Source: Acinetobacter rathckeae (lineage in GTDB: Bacteria; Pseudomonadota; Gammaproteobacteria; Pseudomonadales; Moraxellaceae). From it: a stretch of DNA of 64,000 bases. Each line of letters begins with the position of its first letter. Position 1 is the stretch's first letter. Below, in pieces: positions 53,362 through 62,879 of the stretch. The stretch covers positions 372,001 through 436,000 of the forward strand of contig NZ_VTDO01000001.1 of the NCBI RefSeq assembly GCF_015627125.1. Direction: 5' to 3'. The notes below the pieces were generated by a model. That model worked only from the letters and a program-made list of their open reading frames with translations. It made no database searches and had not been told where the DNA came from. The position numbers were made by a program, and so were the translations under genes.

Positions 53362-55085
53362 CCTTGTTGACCACTAATAACGCTAAGTTGTAATTGATTT
53401 TCTCCAAGCTTTAAAACATCTTGAGGGATATTAAATATAAACATTGTATTTCGCCCTCTATATGTACCAACCGTTGCGGTTCTTGTTTTCGGTTGCTCAC
53501 TCATAGGTTGTAGTTGACCTTTCCATCTATTTAATACAATAGCGGGACGCCCTCCAAACCAAGCATTAGTAATACCTATACGTAATTTAGCATTTTTAGG
53601 AACTTGCTTTAAATTAAAATGTAGTGCTATAGGAGTATTAACACTTTTCCACAAATAAGCAGGAAATTCTCTATCTGACTGTTTCCCAATCCTAAAATCT
53701 GTAACATGCCAGTTTTGCATTCTGAAATCACTAGGATGCATCCAAGTAAGCTGACCACCATTTAAAAACTCCGTTGGTTTACCATCCCAATATCCTATTC
53801 GCCATAGAACGCTATCTTTTTCAGGATCATTTTCATTTTTAAAAGGTAAAAGTGTTGTTACTTTTTCAGGTAAAATCTCGACAGCTTGTGTAGCGACTGC
53901 AAGCTCTCCTTTATATAAAGTTGCTGTATAATTCCCCGCAATAATATCCTTAATTACTGTATGACCTTGCAAGTCTATATCTCCCCAATACTGTGCGGTC
54001 GCATTATTCAACACCAAAGTCATAGGTCTAGAGTCTTTGGTGTGATCTGCCGTATTGAAGGCAAGTGCTCCACGCTGATCTTTAGCAATATAATGGTCTA
54101 AGTCCATTCTTCTTAACCAAGATACATCTAACCCTGAAGGTGGTGCACCATTCGTAAAATAGAGTGTATATTGATTTAATGTATTGATTCTAAATGGCTC
54201 AGTTTGTGCCTCACCATAATTAACAATATATGTGAGCTCCTGATCAGATGCACCTTGCATTTTTAAGCTTCTATAAAAAGGGCCACCTGAGCCACCCTCA
54301 TTGTTGTCTCTGATCATCCAAATACCGACATTTTTTCCCGTTGCACCAAAGTAAACCCAATCTTTTAAACGACTATTCGAATAGTGTTTTGAATGAATTT
54401 CTCCATCTGACATCTCAAAAATATCGTGTGCTTCAACTGTTTTTATATTATTAATAATCTCTGAACATTGTGCACCATTTGGCAGTGTGTTATGTGGTAC
54501 ACGTACTACAAATCGAACTAAGTTAGGAATAGGCTCTTCACTAAATGTATCTGCCATAAAAATAGCAGGGATACCTTGTCTAAATAGATAGTAGTGTTTC
54601 AATTTTCCTGCGTTTACAACCACTTTAATATGATTTTTATCTACATAACTTGCTGTTACTGTTGCAGGGTTCTGACTTGTATAGAGCTGATTAAAACCTG
54701 AATTAATTTGACTGCCTTTTAATGAATCTTGATATTCAACACCATGGTAAAGCATTGAAGAAATATCACCTGTACCTATATGTGTACCAAATCGATTATG
54801 CTTTTGAACCTCAACAACAAGCCCTGCTCCTGTATTAATTTGATAAAAATCATTGGTTTCTAACAGTTGAAAAGGTGCTTCCTGTTTTATTTTTTCAGGC
54901 TCTCCAAACATTTGCATTGATAGTGGTGTACTCACAGCTAAGGCATGACCATCTGAGGCATTTGATGTACACATTTCAGCAGCATTTTGTAATGCAAATG
55001 CTTGCGTGTGAACTAAGGCTAGAGTAGCAATCAATATGTAATGAAAGCCCTTTTTTTTCGTTTTAAGATCAGGAGAAAACACCAT
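53292..55085 (-). CDS. Rhamnogalacturonan lyase-like secreted protein (PL4 type)
   Basis: This 597-aa protein has a signal peptide ending about ...HTQAFA. It shows three parts typical of rhamnogalacturonan lyase: a beta-rich catalytic domain (about residues 45-370, KDWVYFGATGKNVGIWMIRDN, GGPFYRSLKMQ), a middle FnIII-like domain (about 385-435, IAGNYTATLYKGELAV) and a C-terminal jelly-roll carbohydrate-binding domain (PSDFRMQNWHVTDFRIG, FPAYLWKSVNTPIALHF, GQLQPM). It would cleave the rhamnose-galacturonate backbone of pectin by beta-elimination. The last residues (NPNPV and stop) are encoded by the inverted repeat of an IS remnant, so the native 3' end may be lost. Plant-material use is inferred. 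Confidence 0.75.
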   Translation of the reverse strand: MVFSPDLKTKKKGFHYILIATLALVHTQAFALQNAAEMCTSNASDGHALAVSTPLSMQMFGEPEKIKQEAPFQLLETNDFYQINTGAGLVVEVQKHNRFGTHIGTGDISSMLYHGVEYQDSLKGSQINSGFNQLYTSQNPATVTASYVDKNHIKVVVNAGKLKHYYLFRQGIPAIFMADTFSEEPIPNLVRFVVRVPHNTLPNGAQCSEIINNIKTVEAHDIFEMSDGEIHSKHYSNSRLKDWVYFGATGKNVGIWMIRDNNEGGSGGPFYRSLKMQGASDQELTYIVNYGEAQTEPFRINTLNQYTLYFTNGAPPSGLDVSWLRRMDLDHYIAKDQRGALAFNTADHTKDSRPMTLVLNNATAQYWGDIDLQGHTVIKDIIAGNYTATLYKGELAVATQAVEILPEKVTTLLPFKNENDPEKDSVLWRIGYWDGKPTEFLNGGQLTWMHPSDFRMQNWHVTDFRIGKQSDREFPAYLWKSVNTPIALHFNLKQVPKNAKLRIGITNAWFGGRPAIVLNRWKGQLQPMSEQPKTRTATVGTYRGRNTMFIFNIPQDVLKLGENQLQLSVISGQQGQNFLSPGFSVDAIDIIYNPNPV

Positions 55086-55303
55086 ACAAATTATTCTTTT
55101 ACAGTAAGTTTATTTAGTATCCAACGGCGAGACAATCATCTATGTAAGATTATACGGAACTATTTTGCTTAATCGATAACTTTTGTATCCAGTTTAAGCC
55201 TGTTTATTTTGAGGTACTCAAGGAATCAGGGGGATATAGCGTTCCCGCCAAGCATTTTTAGAGCTATCAGAGGTCATTTTTCTAGCCGTATGGTCATATC
55301 TAA

Positions 55304-55582
55304 GTAGCTCCTTTCTCTGGAGTTGTTTTTTATTGGATAGGTGAAAAATTCTGGGGGAAAGGGATTGCCACTGAAGCAACTAAAATGGTTATAGATATTG
55401 CCTTCCATAAATTAAAATTTGAAAGACTTGAAACATCTGCACTTCCTTGGAATACACAATCTATAAGGGTGTTACAAAAGTGTGGGTTTTCCAAAAAGGC
55501 TAATGAGAAAAATAGAATCATCAAAGATGGAAAATCTATCGACTGTGATATTTATTTTATAATTAACTCAAATGATGGATAA
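55304..55582 (+). pseudogene. GNAT acetyltransferase fragment (RimJ/RimL type)
   Basis: The frame reads ...YWIGEKFWGKGIATEATKM, the acetyl-CoA-binding motif A of GNAT, then IAFHKLKFERLETSALPWNTQSIRVLQKCGF, a normal GNAT C-terminus. A stop codon directly precedes it and the N-terminal half is not present in any frame, so it is a truncated gene. It lies between the lyase and the dioxygenase. Confidence 0.75.
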
Positions 55583-55784
55583 ACTTAGCAGTTTAAAAGA
55601 AGGTGATTAGAGTAAGGTAGGAATGTTAAAATCTGAAAATTTAACGCCCATACAATTATATTACAGCTTTATTTTGTACAGCAGATCATTATAAAATGTG
55701 AACTACTTATTAGAGTAAGATAAGCATTTCAAGCCTATAACCTTCAAAATCGAGCCCATCAGAACATAAGCTATATCATTTTAA

Positions 55785-55922
55785 TCACTTTTTATCTTCA
55801 TTTAAAAAATACTTTAAATCTTTATCTGAAAGTATTCTATGAATAAACAAGAGTTCACTAGGGGGTATGCTTTGAGTTTGTGATTTATAAAAGACGCTTA
55901 GGCCTATTACTAAGCCATACAA
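55785..55922 (-). CDS. Possible 45-codon open frame after ygiD-like gene
   Basis: A TTG-started frame reads LYGLVIGLSVFYKSQ ... FIHRILSDKDLKYFLNEDKK, with a hydrophobic start and a charged end. It is in frame with the upstream dioxygenase after its stop. No ATG and only a weak, close AAAGAG precede it. It may be a small protein, a gene remnant or chance. The rest of the 364-bp gap 55583-55946 shows nothing. Confidence 0.2.
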   Translation of the reverse strand: MYGLVIGLSVFYKSQTQSIPPSELLFIHRILSDKDLKYFLNEDKK

Positions 55923-55946
55923 ATGCTCTTTACTCTGTATGTACTT

Positions 55947-56723
55947 TTAGTCAAAGCGATAAATATCCATACCTAATGAGCCCATAGAAAAACTACTATG
56001 CACAATACTAAATGTTTTTCCTGTCCCCATTGCAAAAAATAGCGGTGCAAGGTGTTCTAATGTAGGGTGGTTCTGTGCAATATAAGGTAAGTTTTGCCAA
56101 TCAAGTACGCCATCTTGATGACCTTGTTGTAACTGTTGCACGACATAGTTTCTAAAGAGAGATGCCCATATTGGCGTAGGTGCATCTGTTTCATGCCATG
56201 TGAGTTCGCGAAGATTGTGAGTAATACTACCAGAGCCTATGACCAGTATTTGCTCTTTACGTAGCACAGAGACGATTTCACCAATACGGTGAATTTGTGC
56301 TGCTGTGTATTTTGTAGGGAGTGACAATGTAATGACAGGAATATCTGCATCTGGGTACATATGTAAAAGAGGCATCCAAACGCCGTGATCTCTTGGTCGA
56401 CTGCTGTTGGCATGCGCTGAAATTTGATGTTCAGCAAATAAACTCAGTAATCGTTCTGAAATTTCAAGAGAGCCAGGTGCAGGGTACTTGATTTGATACA
56501 AAAGTTCAGGGAAACCACGAAAGTCATGCCATGTGTTGGGGCGAGTTGCTGTACTTACTTCCAGTACATCACTTTCCCAATGTGCAGACATCACAATAAT
56601 TGCTTGCGGTTTAGGTAAGTTTGTACTTAGGCGGTGTAATGCAGGCCCAACTTGTTCTGGGTTGAGTGCGAGCATTGGCGAGCCATGTGAAATAAATAAA
56701 CCTGGCAACGTATGTAAAGGCAT
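55947..56723 (-). CDS. ygiD: LigB-type extradiol dioxygenase, YgiD (DOPA 4,5-dioxygenase) family
   Basis: This 258-aa protein from ATG (MPLHTLPGLFISHGSPML) has GAGAGG just upstream. Metal-binding His residues are visible in FISHGSP, MSAHWES, PRDHGVWMPLLHMYP and GSGSITHNLREL. Family members open catechol rings with a bound Zn/Fe; YgiD acts on L-DOPA in vitro. The physiological substrate is unknown. It starts 18 nt after rlmH, probably in one transcript. Confidence 0.88.
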   Translation of the reverse strand: MPLHTLPGLFISHGSPMLALNPEQVGPALHRLSTNLPKPQAIIVMSAHWESDVLEVSTATRPNTWHDFRGFPELLYQIKYPAPGSLEISERLLSLFAEHQISAHANSSRPRDHGVWMPLLHMYPDADIPVITLSLPTKYTAAQIHRIGEIVSVLRKEQILVIGSGSITHNLRELTWHETDAPTPIWASLFRNYVVQQLQQGHQDGVLDWQNLPYIAQNHPTLEHLAPLFFAMGTGKTFSIVHSSFSMGSLGMDIYRFD

Positions 56724-56741
56724 TATTCCTCTCTTAATCAT

Positions 56742-57221
56742 TTATGCACGGTGATAGGGGTGGTTGTGGTTAATGGTCATACCTCTGTAGAGTTGTTCAA
56801 TCAGCATTACACGTACTAAAGGGTGTGGTAGTGTTAGTTTAGATAAAGACCAGTGCCAAACGGCTTTTTGCTTGACTGCTTGACTTAAACCATCTGGGCC
56901 ACCAATCGCTAAAGCAATATCTTGACCTGATAACATCCACTCTTGCATAGTGCTTGCAAGCTTTTCGGTACTGAACTCCCGACCATTGACTTCTAATGCA
57001 ATGAGTATTTCATTGGCTTTGAGTGCAGATAAAATACTTTCACCTTCAATTTGACAGTATTTTAAAATATCTGCATCAGAGTCATTTTTACCTCGTTTTG
57101 CCATGGGTAACTCTACAAACTGAGTTTGTACAAATGGTTGAATGCGTTTTAAGTAGTCTTCCACACCAGTAAGTACCCATGCAGGCATCTTTTGTCCAAT
57201 ACTGAGTATTCTAATCTTCAT
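56742..57221 (-). CDS. rlmH: 23S rRNA (pseudouridine1915-N3)-methyltransferase RlmH
   Basis: RlmH methylates pseudouridine 1915 in helix 69 of 23S rRNA using SAM. The 159-aa SPOUT protein has MKIRILSIGQKMP, LALEVNGREFSTEKLA-type strand, IALAIGGPDGLS (SAM knot), LSKLTLPHPLVRVMLIEQLYRG and the C-terminal NHPYHRA. Confidence 0.97.
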   Translation of the reverse strand: MKIRILSIGQKMPAWVLTGVEDYLKRIQPFVQTQFVELPMAKRGKNDSDADILKYCQIEGESILSALKANEILIALEVNGREFSTEKLASTMQEWMLSGQDIALAIGGPDGLSQAVKQKAVWHWSLSKLTLPHPLVRVMLIEQLYRGMTINHNHPYHRA

Positions 57222-57308
57222 AATGCTTTGTTGCGTAGTCTATAAATTAAAACGCAGTATAGCGAAAATAGAACAACCAATTAAGTGGAATCTCGATATG
57301 CTAGAAAA

Positions 57309-57338
57309 AATAAAGCCACTTCATGAAGTGGCTTTATT
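57309..57338 (-). terminator. lon terminator
   Basis: A 30-bp perfect palindrome around AAAGCCACTTCATGAAGTGG is followed on the reverse strand by TTTTTT, 4 nt past the lon stop. Confidence 0.92.
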
Positions 57339-57342
57339 GAGC

Positions 57343-59775
57343 TTAATGTCTAGTGGCTTTTGGGGTGGCCACAGGTTTACTTATTGGGGTGGGTAGTGGT
57401 TTTGGCATTTCAGTGAGTGCCAATGGCAACACATCATCAATGTTTTTTACTGCTTTAATTTCTAAGCCTTCTTTGACATTGTCTGGGATCTCGGCCAAAT
57501 CTCTGACGTTATCTTGAGGGATAAAGACAAGCTGAATACCACCACGGTGAGCAGCAAGTAGCTTTTCTTTTAAACCACCAATGCGTAATGCATGACCACG
57601 TAATGAGGTTTCACCTGTCATGGCAATATCTGCACGAATAGGTATGCCTGTAAAAGCAGAAACCAATGCGGTAGTGAGTGCCAAGCCTGCAGATGGGCCA
57701 TCTTTAGGTGTTGCACCTTCAGGTAAATGTACGTGTACATCGGTTTCATCGAAGCGACTGGCTTCAATACCGAGTTCATCAGCACGTGTACGTAGTACCG
57801 TCATAGCAGCGGTAATTGATTCTTTCATGACATCGCCAAGTGAACCTGTGGTAATGAATTTACCTTTACCTTTCACTGCAGCCACTTCAATGGTTAAGAG
57901 TTCACCACCAACAGATGTCCAAGCAAGACCATTGACACGGCCAACTTCTGCCTGTTCTTCGGCAATACCATAGTCAAACTTATGTGCACCTAAGTAATCT
58001 GGAAGGTTTGTTATACCCACTTCCGTTTCTAGGTTCTTGGCTTTTTTACTGACAGCTTCTTTGACTACTTTACGAGCAACTTTAGAAATTTCTCGTTGTA
58101 GGCTACGAACACCTGCTTCACGGGTGTAGCGACGTACAATATCTCGAATCGCTTCTTCGTGTACGGTCAGTTCTTTGCCACGTAAGCCGTTGTCTTTAAT
58201 CGCTTTAGGTACAAGGTATCGTGATGCAATATTCACTTTTTCATCTTCGGTATAACCCGGTAGACGAATGACCTCCATACGGTCAAGCAATGCTTCAGGA
58301 ATGTTCATGCTATTTGCTGTACAAATAAACATAACTTCTGAAAGGTCTAAGTCTAAGTCCAAATAATGGTCATTAAACTTATTGTTTTGTGATGGGTCGA
58401 GCACCTCAAGCAGTGCAGATGATGGATCGCCACGGTAGTCCTGAGCCATTTTATCGATTTCATCGAGTAAAAAGAGCGGATTTTTCACCCCAACCTTTGT
58501 GAGTGACTGCACAATTTTACCCGGCATAGCACCAATATAAGTACGTCTATGACCACGTATCTCTGCTTCGTCTCGTACACCACCTAAAGCCATGCGTACA
58601 AACTCACGACCTGTAGCTTTAGCAACAGATTCACCTAAAGAGGTTTTACCAACCCCTGGTGGGCCTACAAGGCATAAAATTGGACCACGAAGTTTTTTCA
58701 CACGAGATTGAACAGCCAAGTACTCTACAATACGTTCTTTAACTTCATCTAGCCCATAGTGGTCTTTGTCTAAGATGTCTTGTGCTTTGTTAAGATTAAT
58801 ACTAACTTTGCTGGCTTTGTTCCACGGCGTATCTAAAATTGCTTCTAAATAGTTACGGACAACCGCAGCTTCACTTGATGCAGGTTGCATTGCTTTGAGT
58901 TTGCGGAATTCAGACTCAGCTTTTTTACGTACGTGCTCAGGTAAGTCTGCTTCTGCAAGGCGTTTTTCTAGCTCAGCAATTTCATCTTCTGCACCACCAT
59001 TAATATCAGAGAGTTCACGTTGAATCACTTTCATCTTTTCATTGAGAAAGTATTCACGCTGGTTTTTTTCCATCTGACGTTTTACGTTGTCATGTAGGCC
59101 TTGTTCAATCTGTTGTTCTTCAGATTGTTGAACGAGGTAAGTTGTAAGCTCTTTGTAATGGCTATTGAAGTCATTATATTCTAAGAACTTTTGCTTCGCT
59201 TCAATGGTGAGCGGTGCACGGGTGGCAACAAAAAATAGTAATTGTTGTAAGTCTTCAATTTTATTTGCTGCGGTAATTAGTTCACGGGAATTACGTAGTT
59301 TTGCTTCTGCATATTGTGCAAAGAGCCCTTGTAAATCTTGTATCGCCGTGTTTTGAGCATCTTGATCTAAGTCAACCGCAATAGGGCTAATTTCATGTTC
59401 AGCACATAAGTAGTCGTCATGCTCATTGATGATCGCTTTTAGCTCAGAACGGTGTAAGCCTTCAATTAAGACTTTAATGCAGTTTTCATCATTTTCATGA
59501 TTAACGACCTGTATAATTTTTGCAACAGTACCATATTGGTATAAGTTATTCTGGTCGATATCTTCAGTGAGAGAATCTTTTTGTGCAACTACAAAAACCA
59601 AGTTGTCATTGGCTCGAGCAACATCGACTGCTTTGATTGATTTTTCACGACCAACAAACAGTGCGATTTGCATATGTGGGTAAACGACCACATCACGAAG
59701 CGCCAATAAAGGCAATACATTTTGTATTGGGGTTGCTTCTTTGAAATCATCGTGATTTAAAATTTGTTCAGCCAT
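57343..59775 (-). CDS. lon: ATP-dependent protease Lon
   Basis: Lon degrades misfolded and regulatory proteins. The 810-aa protein from ATG ([14 protein letters not shown]) has an N-terminal substrate domain, an AAA+ module with Walker [14 protein letters not shown] (about residues 368-380) and [10 protein letters not shown], and a C-terminal protease domain with Ser695 in [11 protein letters not shown] and Lys near 738 in [19 protein letters not shown] lies 5 nt before the ATG; a GTG two codons earlier would touch it, so the ATG is preferred. Confidence 0.98.
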   Translation of the reverse strand: MAEQILNHDDFKEATPIQNVLPLLALRDVVVYPHMQIALFVGREKSIKAVDVARANDNLVFVVAQKDSLTEDIDQNNLYQYGTVAKIIQVVNHENDENCIKVLIEGLHRSELKAIINEHDDYLCAEHEISPIAVDLDQDAQNTAIQDLQGLFAQYAEAKLRNSRELITAANKIEDLQQLLFFVATRAPLTIEAKQKFLEYNDFNSHYKELTTYLVQQSEEQQIEQGLHDNVKRQMEKNQREYFLNEKMKVIQRELSDINGGAEDEIAELEKRLAEADLPEHVRKKAESEFRKLKAMQPASSEAAVVRNYLEAILDTPWNKASKVSINLNKAQDILDKDHYGLDEVKERIVEYLAVQSRVKKLRGPILCLVGPPGVGKTSLGESVAKATGREFVRMALGGVRDEAEIRGHRRTYIGAMPGKIVQSLTKVGVKNPLFLLDEIDKMAQDYRGDPSSALLEVLDPSQNNKFNDHYLDLDLDLSEVMFICTANSMNIPEALLDRMEVIRLPGYTEDEKVNIASRYLVPKAIKDNGLRGKELTVHEEAIRDIVRRYTREAGVRSLQREISKVARKVVKEAVSKKAKNLETEVGITNLPDYLGAHKFDYGIAEEQAEVGRVNGLAWTSVGGELLTIEVAAVKGKGKFITTGSLGDVMKESITAAMTVLRTRADELGIEASRFDETDVHVHLPEGATPKDGPSAGLALTTALVSAFTGIPIRADIAMTGETSLRGHALRIGGLKEKLLAAHRGGIQLVFIPQDNVRDLAEIPDNVKEGLEIKAVKNIDDVLPLALTEMPKPLPTPISKPVATPKATRH

Positions 59776-59918
59776 GGGCACTCCTAATGAGTAACAACAA
59801 TGTTGCTAAGTATCATTTTATAGTGAAGTGCTTTTGAAAAATTACAAGGGTGTTTCAGAGAAAAACGCTAAAAAAACACAGAAGTGCCTAAAAATAAAGC
59901 ATTGTTGCTGTTGTTTGT

Positions 59919-60488
59919 TTAAAAATAATAGGCTTGATCTGTAGTAAATAGTGCGTGAATGGGTTGATCCCAAACCTCTCTAATCACAGCTGTGGGAATG
60001 TACTGAAAGTTATGGGAAATACCTAATCTATACGGTTTGTAAGGGGCTGTGGCGAGTGTTCGATCATAAAAACCACCGCCCATACCAATACGTGTACCTA
60101 AAGCATCACAGGCGAGTAGTGGCATAATCAAAAGATCTAAAATATGAACAGAATGCCCGCGTTGTTTAGGTTCATACATGCCTAAATGATGTCGACTAAA
60201 TCTTTTTTGTAGATACTGTTGCTGTGTTACTTTCACCCACTTTAACTGTTTATTTAGCTGAGATACTTGAGGCAAATATACGGATTTTTTATGTTTAAAA
60301 CATTGCATGATGAGTAGGTGAGTGCGTACTTCGCCAAAGGCATGCAAATAAAGCCCAATACGTTGTGCTTTTTTAAATAGAGCAGAGTGTATAACACGTG
60401 CACAAATACGTTGTTCGGTACGTTGTTGCACTCTATGAGAAAGGGATCTACGCTTTTTTCTAAGTAGGCTACGTTGAATCTTTTGCAT
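59919..60488 (-). CDS. fau: 5-formyltetrahydrofolate cyclo-ligase
   Basis: This enzyme converts 5-formyl-THF to 5,10-methenyl-THF with ATP. The 189-aa protein has a basic N-terminal helix (QRSLLRKKRRSLSHRVQQRTEQ), YLHAFGEVRTHLLI, IMPLLACDALGTRIGMGGGFYDRTLA (the nucleotide/folate loop) and a C-terminal VIREVWDQPIHALFTT. In enterobacteria 6S RNA lies upstream of this gene; here a decayed reading frame does. Confidence 0.9.
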   Translation of the reverse strand: MQKIQRSLLRKKRRSLSHRVQQRTEQRICARVIHSALFKKAQRIGLYLHAFGEVRTHLLIMQCFKHKKSVYLPQVSQLNKQLKWVKVTQQQYLQKRFSRHHLGMYEPKQRGHSVHILDLLIMPLLACDALGTRIGMGGGFYDRTLATAPYKPYRLGISHNFQYIPTAVIREVWDQPIHALFTTDQAYYF

Positions 60489-60499
60489 TATTGATTTGG

Positions 60500-60887
60500 C
60501 TATGTGTTTGATGGTTTGGTTTGTATTTGAGTGTGCAGAGAATGCATTGAATTTTCAATATTTATTTGAGCTTGTTTTGCTTGTTGGGTCAGTTGATCTA
60601 TTTTTTTACATTAGGTTGGATTGTTCCTCTGCCTTAGCCAACTCAAGTGCAATCTGATTGGCTTGCATAATCGATTTGCTTCGCTACTTTTAATATTTAC
60701 GCTACTTAGGTCATGGTTAAACTTTTTTGCAAAAGTCTCTGGTTCTGTGACCTCTTGTTTTACTAATACTATATCAAGTAAGTTAAGAGGGCAGATTTAA
60801 TGTCTTCTGTTTGGTTTTGACAAATGTTTGTTGTCAATCATGCTCGTTATCATAACAGACCAAGTAAAGATCACAGTTTTGCGCATG
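60500..60887 (-). pseudogene. Frameshifted remnant of an unrecognised gene
   Basis: On the reverse strand, successive frames join into one plausible helical protein only if about three frameshifts and one in-frame TGA are accepted. The pieces are QNCDLYLVCYDNEH, QQTFVKTKQTEDIKSALLTYL, DIVLVKQEVTEPETFAKKF, NQIALELAKAEEQSN and KKIDQLTQQAKQAQINIENS, ending at TAG (60502-60500). Shifts fall near a T/A-rich tract (about 60780) and a seven-A run. The C-terminal part looks coiled-coil. The family is not recognised. Confidence 0.5.
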
Positions 60888-60955
60888 GCCTTAAACTGAG
60901 AAAAACTAAAGAATGTAACCTGAAAATGGTATTTAAATTTTTGTTTAAATACAAA

Positions 60956-60990
60956 AAATATCAGCTGTATTTTAAGTACAGTTGATATTT
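60956..60990 (-). terminator. Terminator of the nitrate transporter gene
   Basis: Stem AAATATCAGCTGTA / TACAGTTGATATTT with one G-T pair and a 7-nt loop is followed on the reverse strand by a T-rich tail, 8 nt past the stop. Confidence 0.82.
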
Positions 60991-60997
60991 AAATCGA

Positions 60998-62338
60998 TTA
61001 GGCTGAATTTGCTCGCTCACGTAAAGCATCTTCAAAGAGTTTTTGCTCTTTTTCTTTGTGCGCTGTTGAAAAGCGAATCGTTAATACACATACGCCAGCA
61101 ATGCTCACTAATATGCCTAAAATCATCAGACAGGTTTGAATGTCTAACATACCTTTCAGTAAAAAACCTGCTGCTACAGCACCAACATTACCACCTGCAC
61201 CAATAATACCTGCAACACCACCTAATGCATCTCTATCTATAAATGGTACGAGTGCATAAGTTGCCCCACAAGCCATATGCGTGAAAATGGCAAAAATAGT
61301 CATGCTTAAGATAGCCAATAAAGGGGTTTGCATTTGTGAGAAAAGGACTAAGAAAATACCTTCTAACGCAATCATGCAAAATAAGACTTTGGTACGTCCA
61401 TCTAAACCTTTGGTGATGGCAATGCGGTCAGATACGATACCGCCTAATGCGCGTGCAAAAAGTGCTAATAAGCCAAAAATACCTGCGGTAAGACCAGCCT
61501 CTTTAAGGCCAAATTTAAATTGGTCTACATAGTACATAGCAACAACGTTGTGTATGAAAATCTCAATACCAAAACACGCGCCATAAGCTGTAAATAAGAC
61601 CCATACTCGGTAGTTTTTGGCGGCATGTAGTAAAATGGCGAGGCCACCTTTTTTGCCACTACTCACGTATATGCCTTGAGCGTGTAATTCCTTGAAATTA
61701 CCTTGAGGGCAATCTTGTGTGAATTTCCAATACATGATGCCAACAATAATCATCATGACCCCAGGCACAACGAGGGCAAAACGCCAACCTAAGGTTTGCT
61801 CAACACCAAACATGACCAAAGCAGACAGTAAAAAGGGCATGAGAGCTTGTGTTGCACCACCACCAGAATTTCCCCAACCTGCTGTAGTTGCATTTGCCGT
61901 ACCTACAACGTTGGGGGCAAACATAATACTGGTATGGTATTGCGTCACTACAAAGCTTGCTCCAATAGAACCAATAAGTAGTCTAAAAAATAAAAACATT
62001 TCATAACTATTGGCAGCCGCTAGTCCAAATACAGGAATACTTCCAATGAGAAGAAGACCAGTATGTGTTTTACGTGGGCCATATTTATCACATAGTGGCC
62101 CAACAATCAGACGAACTAAGATCGTAATTGCAACAGCGGCAATATTAATGTTGGCAATTTGGTTTTTACTTAAATGAAATTCATCTGCAATCACTGGCAT
62201 AAGTGGTGCACAGGCAAACCATGCAAAAAAACAGACAAAAAAAGCGAGCCAACTCATATGGAAAGCTCGCATCGCTGCTGTTTTAAAGTTGAATAGGTGT
62301 ATTCGAGTCGCTTTTTTCGCACTTAAATCAATAGACAT
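60998..62338 (-). CDS. Nitrate/nitrite transporter, NNP family (NarK/NasA type)
   Basis: This 446-aa MFS protein has 12 predicted spans. Nitrate signatures are GWGNSGGGATQALMP (span 5) and GIIGAGGNVGAVAAGFLL (span 11), with conserved Arg in ILVRLIVGPLCDKYGPRK. It would import nitrate across the inner membrane, most likely for assimilation. No nitrate reductase genes lie in the window, so direction and role stay inferred. Confidence 0.92.
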   Translation of the reverse strand: MSIDLSAKKATRIHLFNFKTAAMRAFHMSWLAFFVCFFAWFACAPLMPVIADEFHLSKNQIANINIAAVAITILVRLIVGPLCDKYGPRKTHTGLLLIGSIPVFGLAAANSYEMFLFFRLLIGSIGASFVVTQYHTSIMFAPNVVGTANATTAGWGNSGGGATQALMPFLLSALVMFGVEQTLGWRFALVVPGVMMIIVGIMYWKFTQDCPQGNFKELHAQGIYVSSGKKGGLAILLHAAKNYRVWVLFTAYGACFGIEIFIHNVVAMYYVDQFKFGLKEAGLTAGIFGLLALFARALGGIVSDRIAITKGLDGRTKVLFCMIALEGIFLVLFSQMQTPLLAILSMTIFAIFTHMACGATYALVPFIDRDALGGVAGIIGAGGNVGAVAAGFLLKGMLDIQTCLMILGILVSIAGVCVLTIRFSTAHKEKEQKLFEDALRERANSA

Positions 62339-62461
62339 TGTATGGCTCTATAGCATGGTTGCATTTTAAACATGCTTATAACATTACATAAAGAATACAT
62401 AAAGTAACTTTTAGAAATAAAATGGATTTTTTATTGATTATTTAAATAGAAAAAAAGGCAC

Positions 62462-62488
62462 AAAAAAACCAGCTTAAAGCTGGTTTTT
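62462..62488 (-). terminator. tRNA-Leu terminator
   Basis: Stem AAAAAACCAGCTT / AAGCTGGTTTTTT lies 25 nt past the tRNA 3' end, with a T tract on the reverse strand. Confidence 0.88.
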
Positions 62489-62512
62489 TATTGGCACCAT
62501 TTTTAATTAAAA

Positions 62513-62598
62513 TGGTGCCCGGGGCCGGACTCGAACCGGCACGCTTTGAGGGCGGGGGATTTTAAATCCCCTGTGTCTACCTATTTCACCACCCGGGC
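62513..62598 (-). tRNA. tRNA-Leu (anticodon UAA)
   Basis: This 86-nt tRNA has acceptor arm GCCCGGG/CCCGGGC, D arm with TGGTGAAATAGGTAGACA, and anticodon stem GGGGA/TCCCC around TTTAAAA giving UAA. It has the long class II variable arm, T arm GGTTCGAGTCC, discriminator A and an encoded CCA. Confidence 0.97.
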
Positions 62599-62607
62599 AT
62601 GTGCGCA

Positions 62608-62636
62608 ATAATAGTGAAAAAAATGATAAATGGCAA
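62608..62636 (-). promoter_or_regulatory. tRNA-Leu promoter
   Basis: On the reverse strand TTGCCA and TATTAT are 17 bp apart; the -10 ends 9 nt before the mature 5' end. Confidence 0.7.
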
Positions 62637-62821
62637 TAGATTAGGACATATTAATGGAGAGACTGTTCATAAAATAACTCATTTTAGCTTTTGTTGATGC
62701 ATTTAAGGTTTGATTATGATGAAAATGAAGAAATTCTTAGTTTTTAGGGTAATTGTTTAGTGATAAAAATCATCATGGCTAGAGTTTTATTTTTAATTCT
62801 TATTAAACAATATGATTCATT

Positions 62822-62840
62822 GATAATGAGAATGATTAAC
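62822..62840 (+). promoter_or_regulatory. Fur box of the second TonB-dependent receptor
   Basis: GATAATGAGAATGATTAAC matches 16 of 19 positions of the Fur consensus, 39 nt upstream of the receptor ATG. The rest of the 281-bp gap from the tRNA holds no gene. Confidence 0.85.
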
Positions 62841-62879
62841 TGTATCGTTTTGGTAAATTTTAGATAACCTTTTGTTGAT

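Noticed and set aside
57620..57973. 117-codon open frame antisense to lon
   Set aside because: It mirrors the conserved lon protease domain and has Ser/Ala-biased composition typical of antisense shadows.
60489..60780. 6S RNA (ssrS) upstream of fau, as in enterobacteria
   Set aside because: The reverse strand shows coding-like remnants and none of the GC-rich closing stem or open bubble of 6S RNA that I would expect.
60820..60990. Forward-strand frame MFVVNHARYHNRPSKDHSF... next to the decayed gene
   Set aside because: It runs into the transporter terminator, has no ribosome-binding site and overlaps the reverse-strand remnant, which explains the region better.
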